From Stachybotrys elegans (lineage: Eukaryota; Ascomycota; Sordariomycetes; Hypocreales; Stachybotryaceae), in contig JAGPNK010000010.1 of NCBI GenBank assembly GCA_020746835.1, forward strand, positions 1 through 64,000: a stretch of DNA of 64,000 nt. The letters are read 5' to 3'. Under the pieces are notes generated by a model. The model was given only the letters and a program-made list of their open reading frames with translations, did not search any database and was not told the origin of the DNA. Below are positions 12,655-25,740 of the stretch, in pieces. A program made the position numbers and the translations under genes. Each line of letters begins with the position of its first letter. The stretch's first letter is position 1.

Positions 12655-14353
12655 TATAGTATTTATTATTAATAATACCTTAAATAATTATAGGCTTAGA
12701 TTTAATATATATCTATATATTAGAGAAGTATATTATAAGCTATACTTTATTAACTAAGATTATAGAGTAGTCTATATTTATATAAATAGATTACTAGTTA
12801 GATTATTTTATATTAAGGGTAATTTAAAACCTAAGGTATAACTAAAAGTAAATACTATATTATTTAGAATGCTAAACTAATATATAAGATATAATAATAA
12901 AGATCTTAAATATAACATATAGATTAGAATTAGAATTAAATATTAATATAGAGCTAGAAATAAGCTTTAGTATATTATTAAATCTAATATAAAATATAAC
13001 TATATTTTATCTTATATTAATCTATTCTTAAAGTATCTATTTAACTATACTAACTTACTATTAAGTTATTTATTCTATTAAAGTTAATAGATATCTCTAG
13101 GTATTAAAAGAGTTTATTCTATAAATAGAATCTCTCTAAGCATTTATAATATTTCTAACCTTTAACTCTTATATTAAATAGTATAGCTATATATACTATA
13201 TTATTTCTACTATTTAGTATTTAGATCTATATATTATTTAATATAGATAGTTTATACTAGTATCTATTTTAGTCTATTAATTTAGCTTTATAATAGTATA
13301 AGTATTTATTTAATAATTTTATAACTAATTATTTAATAATCCCTTTATTAAATCTTAGGTATTATTACCTTTACTAATATATATTATTTATTATAATAGG
13401 GGTTTTTATTTAAATTAAAGTTAATATTATTACTATTAATAAGGCTATTAATATATTAAAGAGAGTTAAGTAAAGTGATTACTATTAATATTCTATTCTT
13501 ATAGCTAGTATTACTAAACTAAAGGGCTCTATTAGTTATACTATTTATTATTATATTACTAGTTTATTCTATTACTATATCTATATTAGAATAGCTTTTA
13601 ATTTCTATAGTTATTATTATAGTCTATCTATTATTAATCTTTTTTAGTATATAGCTATTATTATAACTAGTATTAGTCTATCTACTTTTATTAATATTTA
13701 GTAAAGCAATACCTTTCTATTATAAATCTATATAGAGCTATTTTATTTAACTATATAAATTAAATAAAGTTATGTATAGTAATCTTATTAATTAGTTTAT
13801 TAATTATTATTTAAATAGTACTATTAAATCTTTAATAAACTACTTTTAGCTATTCTTAAAGATTAAGTTTATATATTTATATATCTTAAATAGTTTACTA
13901 AATTAAGGTATATATATCTTTTTATTATATAGACTATAAAGACTAAAGTAATTATACTTTAAATAATCTATTATATTAGTATAGTATTCTTAGAATCTTT
14001 TAATAAGTGTATTATAGATATTATTAATAGATACTATAATTAGTTCTAAGTATTTTATATTAATTATTAATTAGATATACTATATTAAGGCCTATCTCTA
14101 TAAATACTATATCTATATATCTTAAATAATTAACTTGTCTTTTATTAATATAAAATACTTAAGTCTATTAGTAAATATAAATATATAGATATATATTATT
14201 ATTTTGCTATTTAATACTATACTAAAGTCTAATAGATTTAATAAACTAAGGTTAAAGAATCTAATATTAATAAATTATAAATATTCTTTATTTTTACTAA
14301 TTATAGATATATTACTCTATTTAATATTATACTATTAATTAAGTATTACTATA

Positions 14354-14586
14354 ATAAGGAAAAGAGTATATAGTATAGGGTATAAACAGTAGAGAGCAAA
14401 TAAATAGTAGAGGTAGTGCCTAGTGCCCTAGCAATTAATATAGTTATAAATAGTAGAGAAGAATAATAACAAGGCCATTGTTAGGCGTACAGGGTAGCTG
14501 ACTGGCTGAACGGCCGAGTGGCCGAGCCACAGGTGGCTGCGAGCACCGTCACAAGCCACACATGCGTAGGCATGTAATGCAACGGG
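14354..14586 (-). mobile_element. Family A retroposon, 5'-truncated
   Basis: A 233-bp copy with a perfect 16-bp duplication (attaagtattactata at 14338-14353 and 14587-14602). The last 100 bp (14,480-14,586) are almost unmutated and GC-rich, which makes it a good guide to the ancestral sequence. Confidence 0.9.
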
Positions 14587-15360
14587 ATTAAGTATTACTA
14601 TAAGTAGATTTATTATACATAAATTAGTATTTTATTAAATATAGTTTATTATTTTTATTAATAAATATATAGTATTATCTTTTATTAGGGTTTTATTACT
14701 ATAATAGTATAGATTAACTATTATTAATATTATTATTCTATTTAATAACTCTATTATATCTTTTTATTATTCTCTTTTAATAGATAAGTATTTAAATAAG
14801 CTTTTAATAGTATTAATAAAATCTAACTAATACTAGTTTAATTAATTTAATCTAGTAGATATATTTATTCTATTTTAATCTAGTAGTAGGTTTTATTACT
14901 ATAGAATAGTACTTTTAATAATAAAAAGATTATTAGTTCTAGATAAGGGTATATATATAACTACTTAAATTAGAAATTATATCTATTTAAATAAATAAGT
15001 ACTAGTAATAGTAAAGCTATAGGTATTATAATCTAGTATTCTATTAGTTTAATTAATATTATATCTAGTATAGCTATTAACTATAGTAATTTATCTAATG
15101 TTTAGTTCTTTTATTTCTAATAGAACTTATTATAGTCTTTTTTCTAGTAATAGATTACTATTTTAAATTATACTCTAGACTCTTTTTATTTAACTAGATA
15201 GATAATTAGTCTATTAATATAGTATTACTTTAGCTTATTAACTTATTAATAGTCTTTATCTATTAGAAAGGGATAGTTAGTTTATCTAAATAGATAGATT
15301 TTAGCTACTGTCTAACCTAGGGATTAGGCAGTTAGCTTTATATATTAATAGGGATTATAT

Positions 15361-15503
15361 AATAAGGAAAAGAATATATAGTATAGGGTATATATAGTAG
15401 AGAGCAAATAAATAGTAGAGGTAATGCCTAGTGCCTTAGTTATAAACAGTAGAGAGAAATAATAATAAGGCTATTATCAGGCTGCCTGTATAGGGTAGCC
15501 GAT
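15361..15503 (-). mobile_element. Family A retroposon, 5'-truncated
   Basis: A 143-bp copy. Flanks are atagggattatat (15348-15360) and atagggattgtat (15504-15516), a 13-bp duplication with one G/A change. Confidence 0.75.
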
Positions 15504-15646
15504 ATAGGGATTGTATTAGCTTGGTTATTATTTAATAGAGGCTAATCTAGTGTATTTAATATACTGGTATCTTTTGACTGGTATTTTCTAAGACTAGCAT
15601 TGCATTTCTAACTAGTCTAAAATCGAACTTAAATTGCTATTAATTA

Positions 15647-15766
15647 TTAGGTAAGTAAGATAAATGATAATTAATTAGATCTATCTAGCGGGTCTAATAG
15701 ACCTTCTATTATAGGTCTGAGTTATATAATATATAGGTCTAATACACGGTCTAATACATAGTCTAA
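15647..15766. repeat. Family C short repeat, copy 1
   Basis: A 120-bp unit that begins ttaggtaagtaag and ends catagtctaa. It contains several ttagac/gtctaa words in both orientations, including gggtctaatagacc. It matches 18,525-18,643. There is no coding capacity; it may be a MITE-like element, but no target duplication is clear at this site. Confidence 0.5.
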
Positions 15767-16215
15767 TAAAAGCTACTATTTTATAAATAGAATAGACTAA
15801 TCTATAAGATTATAAATAGATATTTAGATAGACTATATATACTAAAAGTAACTATTAAGAATATATTTAACTTAGTCTACCTTAGTAATTACTTTAGCTA
15901 TATTAGGCTAAATAAGTTTATTATATAATTTATTATATAATTTAGGTTAAAGAAATTCTATTCGTATTTATAAGCCTATTTAAATTATAAGATATATTAG
16001 ATATATTAATATAAAGTGTATAGTAATATATAACCATTTTTGCCCCTACTATATCTATATTAAATTATTATAATTAATTTTATAATAATACTATTAAATA
16101 TCCTAAATAGATATAATACTATTATAGTATTAATTAATAAATTCTTAAAGAAATTATACTTAAGCTAATAGATAAATTAATTATATTAGTAAAAGCTAAA
16201 TATATTATATATAAC
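15767..16215. other. Unassigned AT-rich DNA
   Basis: About 450 bp with no gene, no clear protein similarity on either strand and no family A sequence. It may be the outer part (LTR or leader) of Gypsy-1, but nothing seen proves it. Confidence 0.3.
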
Positions 16216-16303
16216 CCTTCTAAGTATAAGGTTTAAAATGCCTATACTATTTCTTTTTACTATCTTTTCTACCTTACTTTAAATCTATTCCTATACTTTA
16301 TTA

Positions 16304-17717
16304 TAATATAGTAGGTATATCTAGTATAGAAAAAGAATAATAGTATATATAAATAATAGTGGCCTTACTATCTATAGGACTAAAGAATAGTATTAAATAA
16401 TAAAGAGATTATTAGATAATATCTTCTATTAGCTAGAGCTAGAGAATAATGAAGGGGCTATAATAGTAGTAGTAGTAACTATATATAAGTATATATAGTT
16501 AGAGGGACCTATAGTTAGCAGACTTAATATATATATATACTGTTTATTAGCCTGTATTCTAATATGGCTAGCCTTAAAGGTACTATTATCTGGAATTAAT
16601 TATTAGCTATATATAATAAGGATAGTTTAATAAAATACAAACTCATATATACTAAGAGCGATATACTAAGGTCGGGATACCATTATAATTCTAGTAAAAG
16701 TCCTTAGATAATAAAAAAACTAACTTACTATATAATGGCTATAGCTATAAATAGTGCTATAGCTATATTGGACTAGAAATATATAATCTAGTATATAAGG
16801 CCTAGCTCTAGAATAGAGTTTAAGAAAAATATATAAAAAGGCCTTTGCTCTTCCTATTATATATCTCTCTCTTTCTCTTCTTTCTATCTATATTACTATT
16901 ACTAAATTCACTCTCTATTAGTAATATTATAACCTCTAATAAATTAATTAAATAACCAGAATACTAGGGATATTCTAAATCCCCCTGCTAAATAGCCTAA
17001 GGCTATATATAGCTAGGTATAAATAAGTCTATGGTTGCCGGGGCACTAGGCACCACCTCTACTGTTTATTTGCTCTCTACTGCTTATACCCTACACTGCA
17101 CACTCTTTTCCTCATCATAAATAAGTCTATTTATTCTAAGAGGCCTTTAATAAATAGTATTACTAATAGTCTATATTAATAGAACCTAGTATTTAAGCCC
17201 TTTAAATACTTATTAGATTATCCTAATCTAGATTATTAGAAAATAAAGGGTAGAAAGAGGGAATTCTCTTTTAAAAAGACTAAATAGTTATGTTTTTATT
17301 AATAAAGGCTAAAGCTAGGCTAGCTCTCTAGTATACTGCTTTAGTAGAGAGAGATAGAGGGCTTTTTTATAATATAATACTAAGTCTTTTAGGCTATATA
17401 AGGCCTAGATAATGTTTAATATATTCTATAAATAGAAAACCCTACTTATTAATTGTGCTATTATTGGTCTATTTATGACTGTATTTATGACTGTAGTCTC
17501 TATAGTATATGGTTAAAGCCTTAATACAGTCCCTAACTGGGGTTAGATAAGTAAAGATTGCAAAGATTCATGCAATAGCAATGCAAATGATCAAGTGTAT
17601 CTATTACATAACAGGCAATTGGGCATTTATATAATCTATTTAACCTTAGCATAACTAGAGAGAGGACCTTACTAATATTCCTTTTTCTTTAAGTAGTTTT
17701 ACCCTATACTTAGGGAG
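16304..17717 (-). mobile_element. Family B retroposon, long copy
   Basis: About 1.4 kb inserted in a family A copy, with flanks atactttatta (16293-16303) and atactatatta (17718-17728) forming an 11-bp duplication with one mismatch. Its left 150 bp match the short element at 23,551-23,708. Because truncated retroposons keep the 3' end, the sense strand is probably minus. It contains a short family A copy (17,033-17,116). The right half (17,440-17,620) is unusually GC-rich and holds non-repetitive-looking sequence. No recognisable protein. Confidence 0.5.
17033..17116 (+). mobile_element. Family A retroposon, 84-bp 3' fragment
   Basis: Only the last 84 bp of the family, flanked by a perfect 14-bp duplication (ataaataagtctat at 17019-17032 and 17117-17130). 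It is almost free of RIP-type change (ggcactaggcaccacctc retained) and ends cttttcctcatc. It is the cleanest record of the family 3' end in the window. Confidence 0.9.
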
Positions 17718-18524
17718 ATACTATATTACTAAGTAAGTAGGTTCCCTATATTATATAATATTACCTAGCTTCCCCTATAGCTCCTTTATATTATATGCTT
17801 CTTTATAGTGTATATATATAGCTTCTATATATAACTATAGCTTTTAATGAATTGTATATTATATTATAGAGGCATTAGGCATATAATTTAGTAGTAAAAG
17901 TAATTAATTTAATAACTAAACTAAAAAACTAACTGAAAACTTATACTAAAAACCAAGTTAATAACTCTAACTATTTCTAGCTTTTAAAGTAAGCTATATA
18001 TCTATAGTTTTATATTTATAATCTATTTATAAGGTTAACTTTCTAGGTAAAAGGCTTATTATTAAAGAGCTAGCTTTTCTTAGTCTATTTACTCTTTTAT
18101 TTTTTATATTTTAGCTTTAAATTAACTAAAGAAGAGAGATAGTAAAACCTATTCTATTTTTAGACTATTAGTAATACTATTATTAAATCCCTTAGAATAA
18201 CTTATTTTATAAATAACTTTATTACTATTAGTAATAGTAATAGCTAAGACTACTATAGTTATTAAAGTAATAAAAAGATTTAATCTCTTTATTTATATTA
18301 TTATAAATATAAGTATTATTTCCTTATATTTTAATTATAAAATAAAAGTAAGTAGTAAAATATAAATAATAAATTTATTTCTTTTAAGCTAGAGACTTAG
18401 GGCTTTATATAGCTATAGATATAGATTAAGCTTTTCTCTATTAGTAGCCTAAAGTAATAGTAACTTTATATAGTTATGGTTATAGGCTTTTTAGTATTAT
18501 TAAAGCTTTTTATTAGTATTATTA

Positions 18525-18643
18525 TTAGGTAAGTAAGGTAAATAATAATTAATTAGACCTATTTAGTAAGTCTAATAGACCTTCTATTATAGGTGTAAGT
18601 CATATAATAGTGGGTCTAATATATAGTCTAATATATAGTCTAA
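18525..18643. repeat. Family C short repeat, copy 2
   Basis: A 119-bp match to 15,647-15,766, interrupting a family A copy between attagtattatta and agttatagtac. A 4-5 bp duplication (ttat) is possible but not convincing. More AT-shifted than the first copy. Confidence 0.5.
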
Positions 18644-18845
18644 CAGTTATAGTACTCTTTATTTAGGTATAGATTATAATAAGGCTTCTATAGTATAATC
18701 TTATTTAGTTAGTTAGTATTTATTTAATAAGTTAATTAAAGCTTTCTAGTTAAATACTATTAGTTAAAGCTCTCTATTTAGTTTAATTCTGCTCTAACTC
18801 TCTATATATATATATTTTAATATCCTATTATATTATATATCTATA

Positions 18846-19015
18846 TATTATAGGCATAGCCTATATAAGCTAATATTAATAAGCCAATACATTTTAAGCT
18901 ACTTTTCTATTCACTTTCTACTAGCTAGCTTCTTTTTTCTTTTTTCTTTACTCTCTAGATTAATTAATATATTTATTTAGCCTTACCTCAAGCTAGCCTT
19001 AATAGACCTATTATA
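18846..19015 (+). repeat. Gypsy-3 5' LTR
   Basis: 170 bp from tattatagg to cctattata; the ends are consistent with TG...CA converted by RIP to TA...TA. It matches the 3' LTR at 31,303-31,472 over its full length with scattered transition differences. Confidence 0.9.
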
Positions 19016-19461
19016 TTTTAATTAATCTCCCTAACTATAGTATAGTTATAATTCATTAGCTATAAAGTCTAGATAGAGTCTATAGTAAAAGATAGCTTTA
19101 GATTATAACTATAGAAAAGCCCTTTACTTTAACTAATAAATAAATAGTTTAATTCTAGTAAAACTATAATAATTATTTAAGCTCTCTGAATAAACCTATA
19201 TACTTTATTTAATAAGATAGTCTAACTATATTAAGATACTACGAACTTATATTACTAAATACTTAAATAACTAACTAGCTTATAAAAAGCTATTACTTAT
19301 ATTCTAATCTCTATATCCTTAACTAAGCCTTTAATAAATATCTAAACCCTAAATAATAGAAGTATTAGTAACTTTATATAAAGGAAATAGCTACTCTAGC
19401 TAGAAAAGTTTAATAGTAAGTAGATTAAATACTAGATATAGAAAAAAAAAGCTTTAATATA

Positions 19462-19758
19462 ATAATAAGGAAAAGAGTATATAATATAGAGTATAAATAA
19501 TAAAGAGTAAATAAATAGTAAAGATAGTGCCTAGTGCCTTAATAACTAATATAGTTATAAATAGTAGAGAGAAATAATAATAAGGCTATTATTAGGCTAT
19601 CTATATAGGGTAGCCAACTGGCTAAGTGGCTAAGCTATAGGTAGCTATAATATTATAAGCTATATATGTATAGGTATATAATGCAATAGAATATTAAGAT
19701 ATATATATACATATAGAGGGTTAGGGCAGGGTTAGTGCCTGGCTAGGAAGCTTTAGTT
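19462..19758 (-). mobile_element. Family A retroposon, 5'-truncated, in Gypsy-3
   Basis: About 297 bp with a 16-bp duplication (aaaaagctttaatata at 19446-19461 and 19759-19774). It interrupts the leader/gag part of Gypsy-3. Confidence 0.8.
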
Positions 19759-20878
19759 AAAAAGCTTTAATATAAGCTATGTAAAGATACTTAATTTATT
19801 AATATAGCTATTAATAAGTTCTATACTATCTATAATAATATAATTAAAAAGGCTTAGATACTAGTATATAGCTATTATATATTAAAACAGAATAGAGTAT
19901 TCTATAACCTAAATTAATTCTAGGTATATTTAGATTTCTAGTTTTTAAATAAATACTAAAAGTAAATAATAGCTATTATACTACTAAATACTAAATAAAA
20001 AGATAATATTAAGTTTATAATCTTTTATATTAAATAGAAAAATATACTTATAGATATCTAGAGAATAGTATAGTTTAATACTTTAAAAATTATAATATTA
20101 AAAAAAGCTCTAAATATATAGCTAAAGAGTATACTAATTTTAATAATCCTATCTATTTAATATTATAACTATATTAAAGAGATATAATATATTATAACTA
20201 AATAGAAAGTAATATATAGATAGAGATACTTAAGTATAGTACTAGTATACTAAAGTAGCTAGAGAGAAATACTAAGTATACTCTATTTAAAGATAGATAT
20301 TAAAAGAGATATAGCTATAATTATAATAGAATATATCTATTTAAAGCTAATAAAGAAATAGTAAGCTTATTAAATAATTAATAAAGAATATAAAAGATAT
20401 AAGATAGAAGAATACTATCTTTATTATAGCTAGAGAAACTATAGAATTACTTATTATCTTTTTTTACTAGCTAAAAGACTAAAGACTATCTATATAATAG
20501 CCTTTATAATAGATAATAAAGATAATAAGTCTAATTTAAAGGATAAAAAAAGATAGAAAACTAACTATTTCTATATATAGATATATATAAAAGTATAAGC
20601 TAGAGAATAATAATAAAGTAATAATAAAGATACTAATAATAAGTAGAAATCTATTTTTAGTTAGGATACTCTATAATAAAATATACTTTATTTAAGCCTT
20701 AATAGATCTAGAGTATCTCTACTATTTAATAGTTTATCTTTAGCTATTTTATAAGCTAGCCTTTCTATATATTATTATATCCTTAGGATAGCTATAATAA
20801 GCTCTTAACTCTAAGAGAATTATTAATAAAGTTATATATTTTAATCTAGACCTTAATAGCTATATATACTAAGTCTAG

Positions 20879-21032
20879 TCAGCTACCCTGTATGGGCAGC
20901 CTAACAATGGCTTTATTATTATTTCTCTCTACTGTTTATAACTGTATTGGTTGCCAGGGCACTAGGCACTACCTCTACTATTCATTTACTCTCTACTACT
21001 TATACCCTATACTATACACTCTTTTCCTTATT
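20879..21032 (+). mobile_element. Family A retroposon, 5'-truncated, in Gypsy-3
   Basis: 154 bp with a perfect 13-bp duplication (atactaagtctag at 20866-20878 and 21033-21045). Lightly mutated. Confidence 0.85.
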
Positions 21033-21265
21033 ATACTAAGTCTAGATATATATAATTAGTAATCTAGTTTATAATATTATTCTTAAAAAACCCTAGATAG
21101 AGATAGAAAATATACTATACTATATAAAAGACTATATATTTATCCTAAAGTAACTAAAGAATTTATAATTATATAAAGATAGTTATACTTTAGTTAATAA
21201 AAGGATATAAAATATAAAGAATATAGTCTAATTAACAGATATAGCTATAGAAATAAAGCTTTAAT

Positions 21266-22620
21266 CCCTCCTAAGCATAAGGTTTAAAAGGCTTATACTG
21301 GTTTTTTTTTTTACTGTCTTTTCTAGCTTCCCCTGGACCTATTTCTATATACTATTGCTGACTAAGTAGGTTCTCTATATTACATGACTAGCGCCTAGCT
21401 TCCCCTATAGCTCCTTTGCAATATATACTTCTTTATAGCTTAAGCTTCTTATATAATCATAGTTCCTTTATAGCCTTCTATATATAACTATGGCTTCTAA
21501 CGCATTATATAGTACCCCTTAGCTTTTATATATAACTATAGCTTCTAATATATTGCTTATCTATTCTAGCTCTTCTCATTATATTATAGAGGCATTAGGT
21601 ATATAATTTAAAGGCAGTAAGAGCAATCAATTTAAAAACCAATCTAAAAAACCAACTAAAAACCCTAACTAAAAAACCAAGCCAAATAGCTAGTATTTGC
21701 TATTGCCCTTAATATATTCTAACTCTATCTCTAGCTTTCTTTCTAGCTTTTTATCTCTTTTTTTACCCCTTTTTCTAGGCTTTAAATATAATTCTTTATT
21801 AGAATTACTATATATTAGGGGTATATAAAAGTTATTCTATTTCTAGACTATTAGTAATACTATTATTAGACTATTTAAAAGGACTTATTTTAATAATAAT
21901 ATTATTAGAGATATAAATAGAGGTAGTAGCTAGGGCTATTATAGCTACTAAAGTAGCTATATTATTACTATTATTATTATTTAATTCTATATTAATAGAT
22001 ATAATAGATTTAAGTAATATAGATAAGAAATTCTTCTCTTTTAAGCTAGAGGCTTAAGGGCTTTATATAGCTATAGGCTATAATAGCTCTATTAGTAGCC
22101 TAAAGCAATAGTAACCTTATATAGTTATAGTAATAGGCTTTTCTAGTATTAGTAAGCTTATAGTTATAGTTAGTTAAAGCTTTCTATTTGCATTATAGTA
22201 TTCTCTATCTAGATATAGTTATAGTTATAGTTATAGTAAGGCTTCTATAGCATTAGCAACCTTATTTAATAAGTTAACTAAAGCTTTCTAGCCAGGCACT
22301 ATTAGTTAGAGCCGTCTGTCTAGTCTAGTATATATATCTATTATTTTAGTATAAACTATTATCTAACTTACTAGAGGCTAGCTTAACATTCTATTACATT
22401 ATATATCTATATATATATAGCTTATAATATTATAGCTACCTATAGCTTAGTCACTTAGTTAGTTAGCTACTCTATATATAAGGGTAGCCTAATAATAGCC
22501 TTATTATTATTTCTGTTTACTATTTATAACTATATTAGTTACTAGGGTACTAGATACTATCTCTACTATTTATTTACTCTTTACTATTTATATTCTATAC
22601 TATATACTCTTTTCCTTATT
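21266..22620 (+). mobile_element. Family A retroposon, full-length, in Gypsy-3
   Basis: A 1,355-bp copy with a perfect 13-bp duplication (ataaagctttaat at 21253-21265 and 22621-22633). Complete from ccctcctaagcataagg to the CTTTTCCTTATT end and strongly AT-shifted through the middle. Confidence 0.9.
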
Positions 22621-23314
22621 ATAAAGCTTTAATATACTTAGAGAAAAGAGATAGCTATAAAGAAGCTAATAACTATCTTTTTAATAACTCTAGCTAATAT
22701 TAATAAGGCCTTTATCTCTAGAAAAGAAATAAAGATTAAAGATACCTTACTAAACAAACTAAAGGAATTTTAAGATCTATTTAAAGAAAAAATAAATAAT
22801 AAGCTATCTTTTTATAAACAAAGAATAAATTATATAATTAAGCTTCTTTCTAACTCTAATAGAATAATACTCTAGCCTTTATAAAGATCTCTATATAGTA
22901 TAATATAGAATAAGTTATTAGTTCTAAGGAAAATACTTATTAAGCTATTAAATAAAGACTATATCTATATAAATCGCTCTCTAGCTAAAGTCTTTATTCT
23001 TTTTATATAGAAGCTAGAAAAAGGCCTATAATTCTATATAGATTACTATAGATTTAATTAGATAATAAAAGCAAATAGATATTTACTATCTTTAATAAAA
23101 GAGATACTATTTAATTTATTAAAGGCTAGATAGTTTACTAAGCTTAATATTAAAATAGTATTCTATAAGCTATATATTTATAAAGAAAATAAATAAAAGA
23201 TAGCTTTCTAAATAAAACTAGATTTATTTAAATAGTTAGTTATTCTATTTAATCTATTAAATACTTTAGCTACCGTTTAGTAATATATTAATAAATTACT
23301 ATAAGACTATTTAG

Positions 23315-23388
23315 GCACTAGGCACTATCTCTACTGTTTATTTACTCTCTATTGCTTATACCCTATACTGCATACTCTTTTCCTTATT
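23315..23388 (+). mobile_element. Family A retroposon, 74-bp 3' fragment, in Gypsy-3 RT
   Basis: A 74-bp fragment with a perfect 14-bp duplication (ataagactatttag at 23301-23314 and 23389-23402). It sits inside the decayed reverse transcriptase just before the catalytic box and is lightly mutated. Confidence 0.88.
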
Positions 23389-23550
23389 ATAAGACTATTT
23401 AGACTCATTCTACTTAGTCTATTTAAATAATATATTAGTATAGACTAATAGCTTATAGAATAACTATCTAGTAAAGATTAAACTAATACTTAGCTATCTT
23501 AAAGTAGCTAGTCTATACTTGAATATTAATAAATATAAGTTCTTTATATA

Positions 23551-23708
23551 ATGTAGTAGGTGTGTCTAGTGTAGAAAAAAGAACAATAGTATATGCGAAC
23601 AATAGTGGCCTTACTACCTACAGGACCAAAGAATAGTGTCAAACAATAAAGGGATCGTTAGACTGTAGCTAATATCTCCCGTTGGCCGGAGCCAGAGAAC
23701 AATAAGGG
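23551..23708 (-). mobile_element. Family B retroposon, short copy in Gypsy-3
   Basis: 158 bp with a perfect 16-bp duplication (ataagttctttatata at 23535-23550 and 23709-23724). It is well preserved and GC-richer than its surroundings (cccgttggccggagcc). It matches about 16,304-16,460 of the long copy, so it defines one terminus of family B. The strand is inferred from which end is kept. Confidence 0.75.
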
Positions 23709-23824
23709 ATAAGTTCTTTATATAAAAGATAAAATACCTCGGATTTATTATAAAGATAGAGAAAGAAATATAGATAGACTTTAAAAAGCTATAAGCTATT
23801 TATAAATAAAAAGCCTTTTTAATA

Positions 23825-24917
23825 ATAAGAAAAAGAGTATATAGTATAGAGTATAAGCAATAAAGAGTAAATAAATAGTAAAGATAGTGCCTAGTGCCCT
23901 AGTAACTAATACAGTTATAAATAGTAGAGAGAAATAATAACAAGGCCATCATTAGGCGTATAGAGTAGCCGACTGGCCGAGTGGCCGAGCCACAGATGGC
24001 TGTGACTTCGAAATAACAGATGCACATACTAGGCCAGATGGAAGGCTCTGACTGCAACCACATAAGGTTGCTAGTGCCTGGCTAGGAAGCTTTGGTTAAC
24101 TTATTGAATGAATGCTAACTGACTAAATAAGGTTATGCTATAGAAGCCTTATTATAACCTATACCTAGATAGAGAGCACTATAATACTAATAGAAGGCTT
24201 TAACTAATAACACTAGAAAAGCCATTACTCTAGGCTACTAATAGAGAAAAGCTTAATACCTATAGCTATATAAAGCCCTTAAGCCTCTAGCTTAAGAAAG
24301 ATAAATTTATTATCTATATCCCACTATCTACTTATACTAGTTATTTAAAATATAAATAAATAATATCTATATTTATAATAATATAGCTACTTTAGTAGCT
24401 ATAGTAGCCTTAGCTACTATTACTACTAATACTAATAAAGTTATCTATAAGGTAAGTTACTATAAGGGGTCTTTTAATAATAGTATTACTAATAATAATA
24501 GAATAACTTCTATTACTCTCTTTCTCTAGCTAATTTAGAGCTAAAATATAAAAAGTAAAAGAGTAAGCAGGCTAAAAAAAGCTAGCTCTTTAATAATAAG
24601 CCCTTTAGCCAGAAAGTTAACCTTATAAATAGGTTATAGCTATATATAGGACCCTAGTATAATTAGCTTAGTTTTTTAGTATAAGTTTTTAGTTAGTTTT
24701 TTAGTTTAATTATTAAATTAATTACTTTTATTATCTTTAAATTATATATCTAATACCCCTATAATATAATGTTTAATTAAATGCCAATACTATTATAGAG
24801 AGAAGCAATGTGTTAGAAGCTGTAGTTATATGCGGAAGGTACTGTGCGATGTATTGGAAGCTATAGTTATGTGCGGAAGGCTGTAAAGGAACTGTGGTTA
24901 TGTGAGAAGGTTAATGT
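23825..24917 (-). mobile_element. Family A retroposon, near full-length, in Gypsy-3
   Basis: About 1,093 bp, lacking roughly the first 250 bp of the sense strand. The flanking repeat is aaaagcctttttaata (from 23,809 and from 24,918). GC-rich patches at 23,960-24,070 and 24,780-24,915 escaped damage, while the middle is AT-shifted. Confidence 0.8.
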
Positions 24918-25740
24918 AAAAGCCTTTTTAATAATAAAAAATATTAGATTATTTCTAGGATTCTTTAATTTCTATTATTAGTTTATTAATAAATATATTA
25001 AAATAGTAAAACTACTACTAGCCCTAACTAAAAAAAGGTATACTATTTAAATAAAAAAGTAATAAAAATAATACTTTTAAATAGCTTAAGAGTAAGTTTT
25101 TTAAGAAATCTATGTTAGCCTAATAGAATCCTAATAAGAAAACTATTATAAAAGTAAATTACTTAGAATATATACTTAATAATTGCTTATTATAAAAGAA
25201 TAAATAAAGAGTTTTTATCTCTATAGTATACTACTCTTATAGACTAAATATAATAGAATATAACTATACTATATATAATAAAAAGCTATTAGTAATAGTT
25301 AGCTATTTAAAAGTATAGAAAGTAAAGTTAAAAAGTATAGCATTACCATTTATAATTCTAATAGACTATAAAAACCTTAAATACTTTATCTAGATATAGT
25401 ATCTTTTAGATTAATAGTCTTATTAATTAAAAAGCTAGAGAAATACTATTTTTAAATAGTTTACTATTTAAAAGCTATAAATAAATAGATTAATACTCTC
25501 TTTCATTAAAAATAGAATATACTAAAGGATATGAAAAATAAATAGTTAATTAAAAGAATATAGTAACTTATATAGTCTAATTAACTAATAGATAATTCTT
25601 TAGTAAAAAGTAGCTAAGTTATAATAATTAGTATTAATAGCTAGAATTACTTTAGTAGTAATAAAATCTTTATAAATTCTAATTTATAGAGTTTCTAGAA
25701 CTAAGGAATTATTATTAATAAAAGCTATTAAATAGTATAT

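Larger units (their letters stand above)
8550..15646 (-). mobile_element. Probable continuation of Gypsy-1 (protease/gag side), interrupted
   Basis: Between the family A copies, the segments 8,550-9,438, 10,770-10,843, 12,670-14,337, 14,603-15,347 and 15,517-15,646 are unassigned AT-rich DNA. On the minus strand, the frame at about 9,430-8,600 stays readable over long stretches if RIP stops are read through, and lies where protease and linker should precede the Gypsy-1 RT. I could not identify firm motifs in it or in 12.7-15.6 kb. The assignment rests mainly on order and on the family A insertions that separate the pieces. Confidence 0.35.

Noticed and set aside
16560..17018. Possible solo LTR with a TATA box (tataaaaagg)
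   Set aside because: The segment is internal to the family B insert, which has its own flanking duplication; no partner repeat was found.
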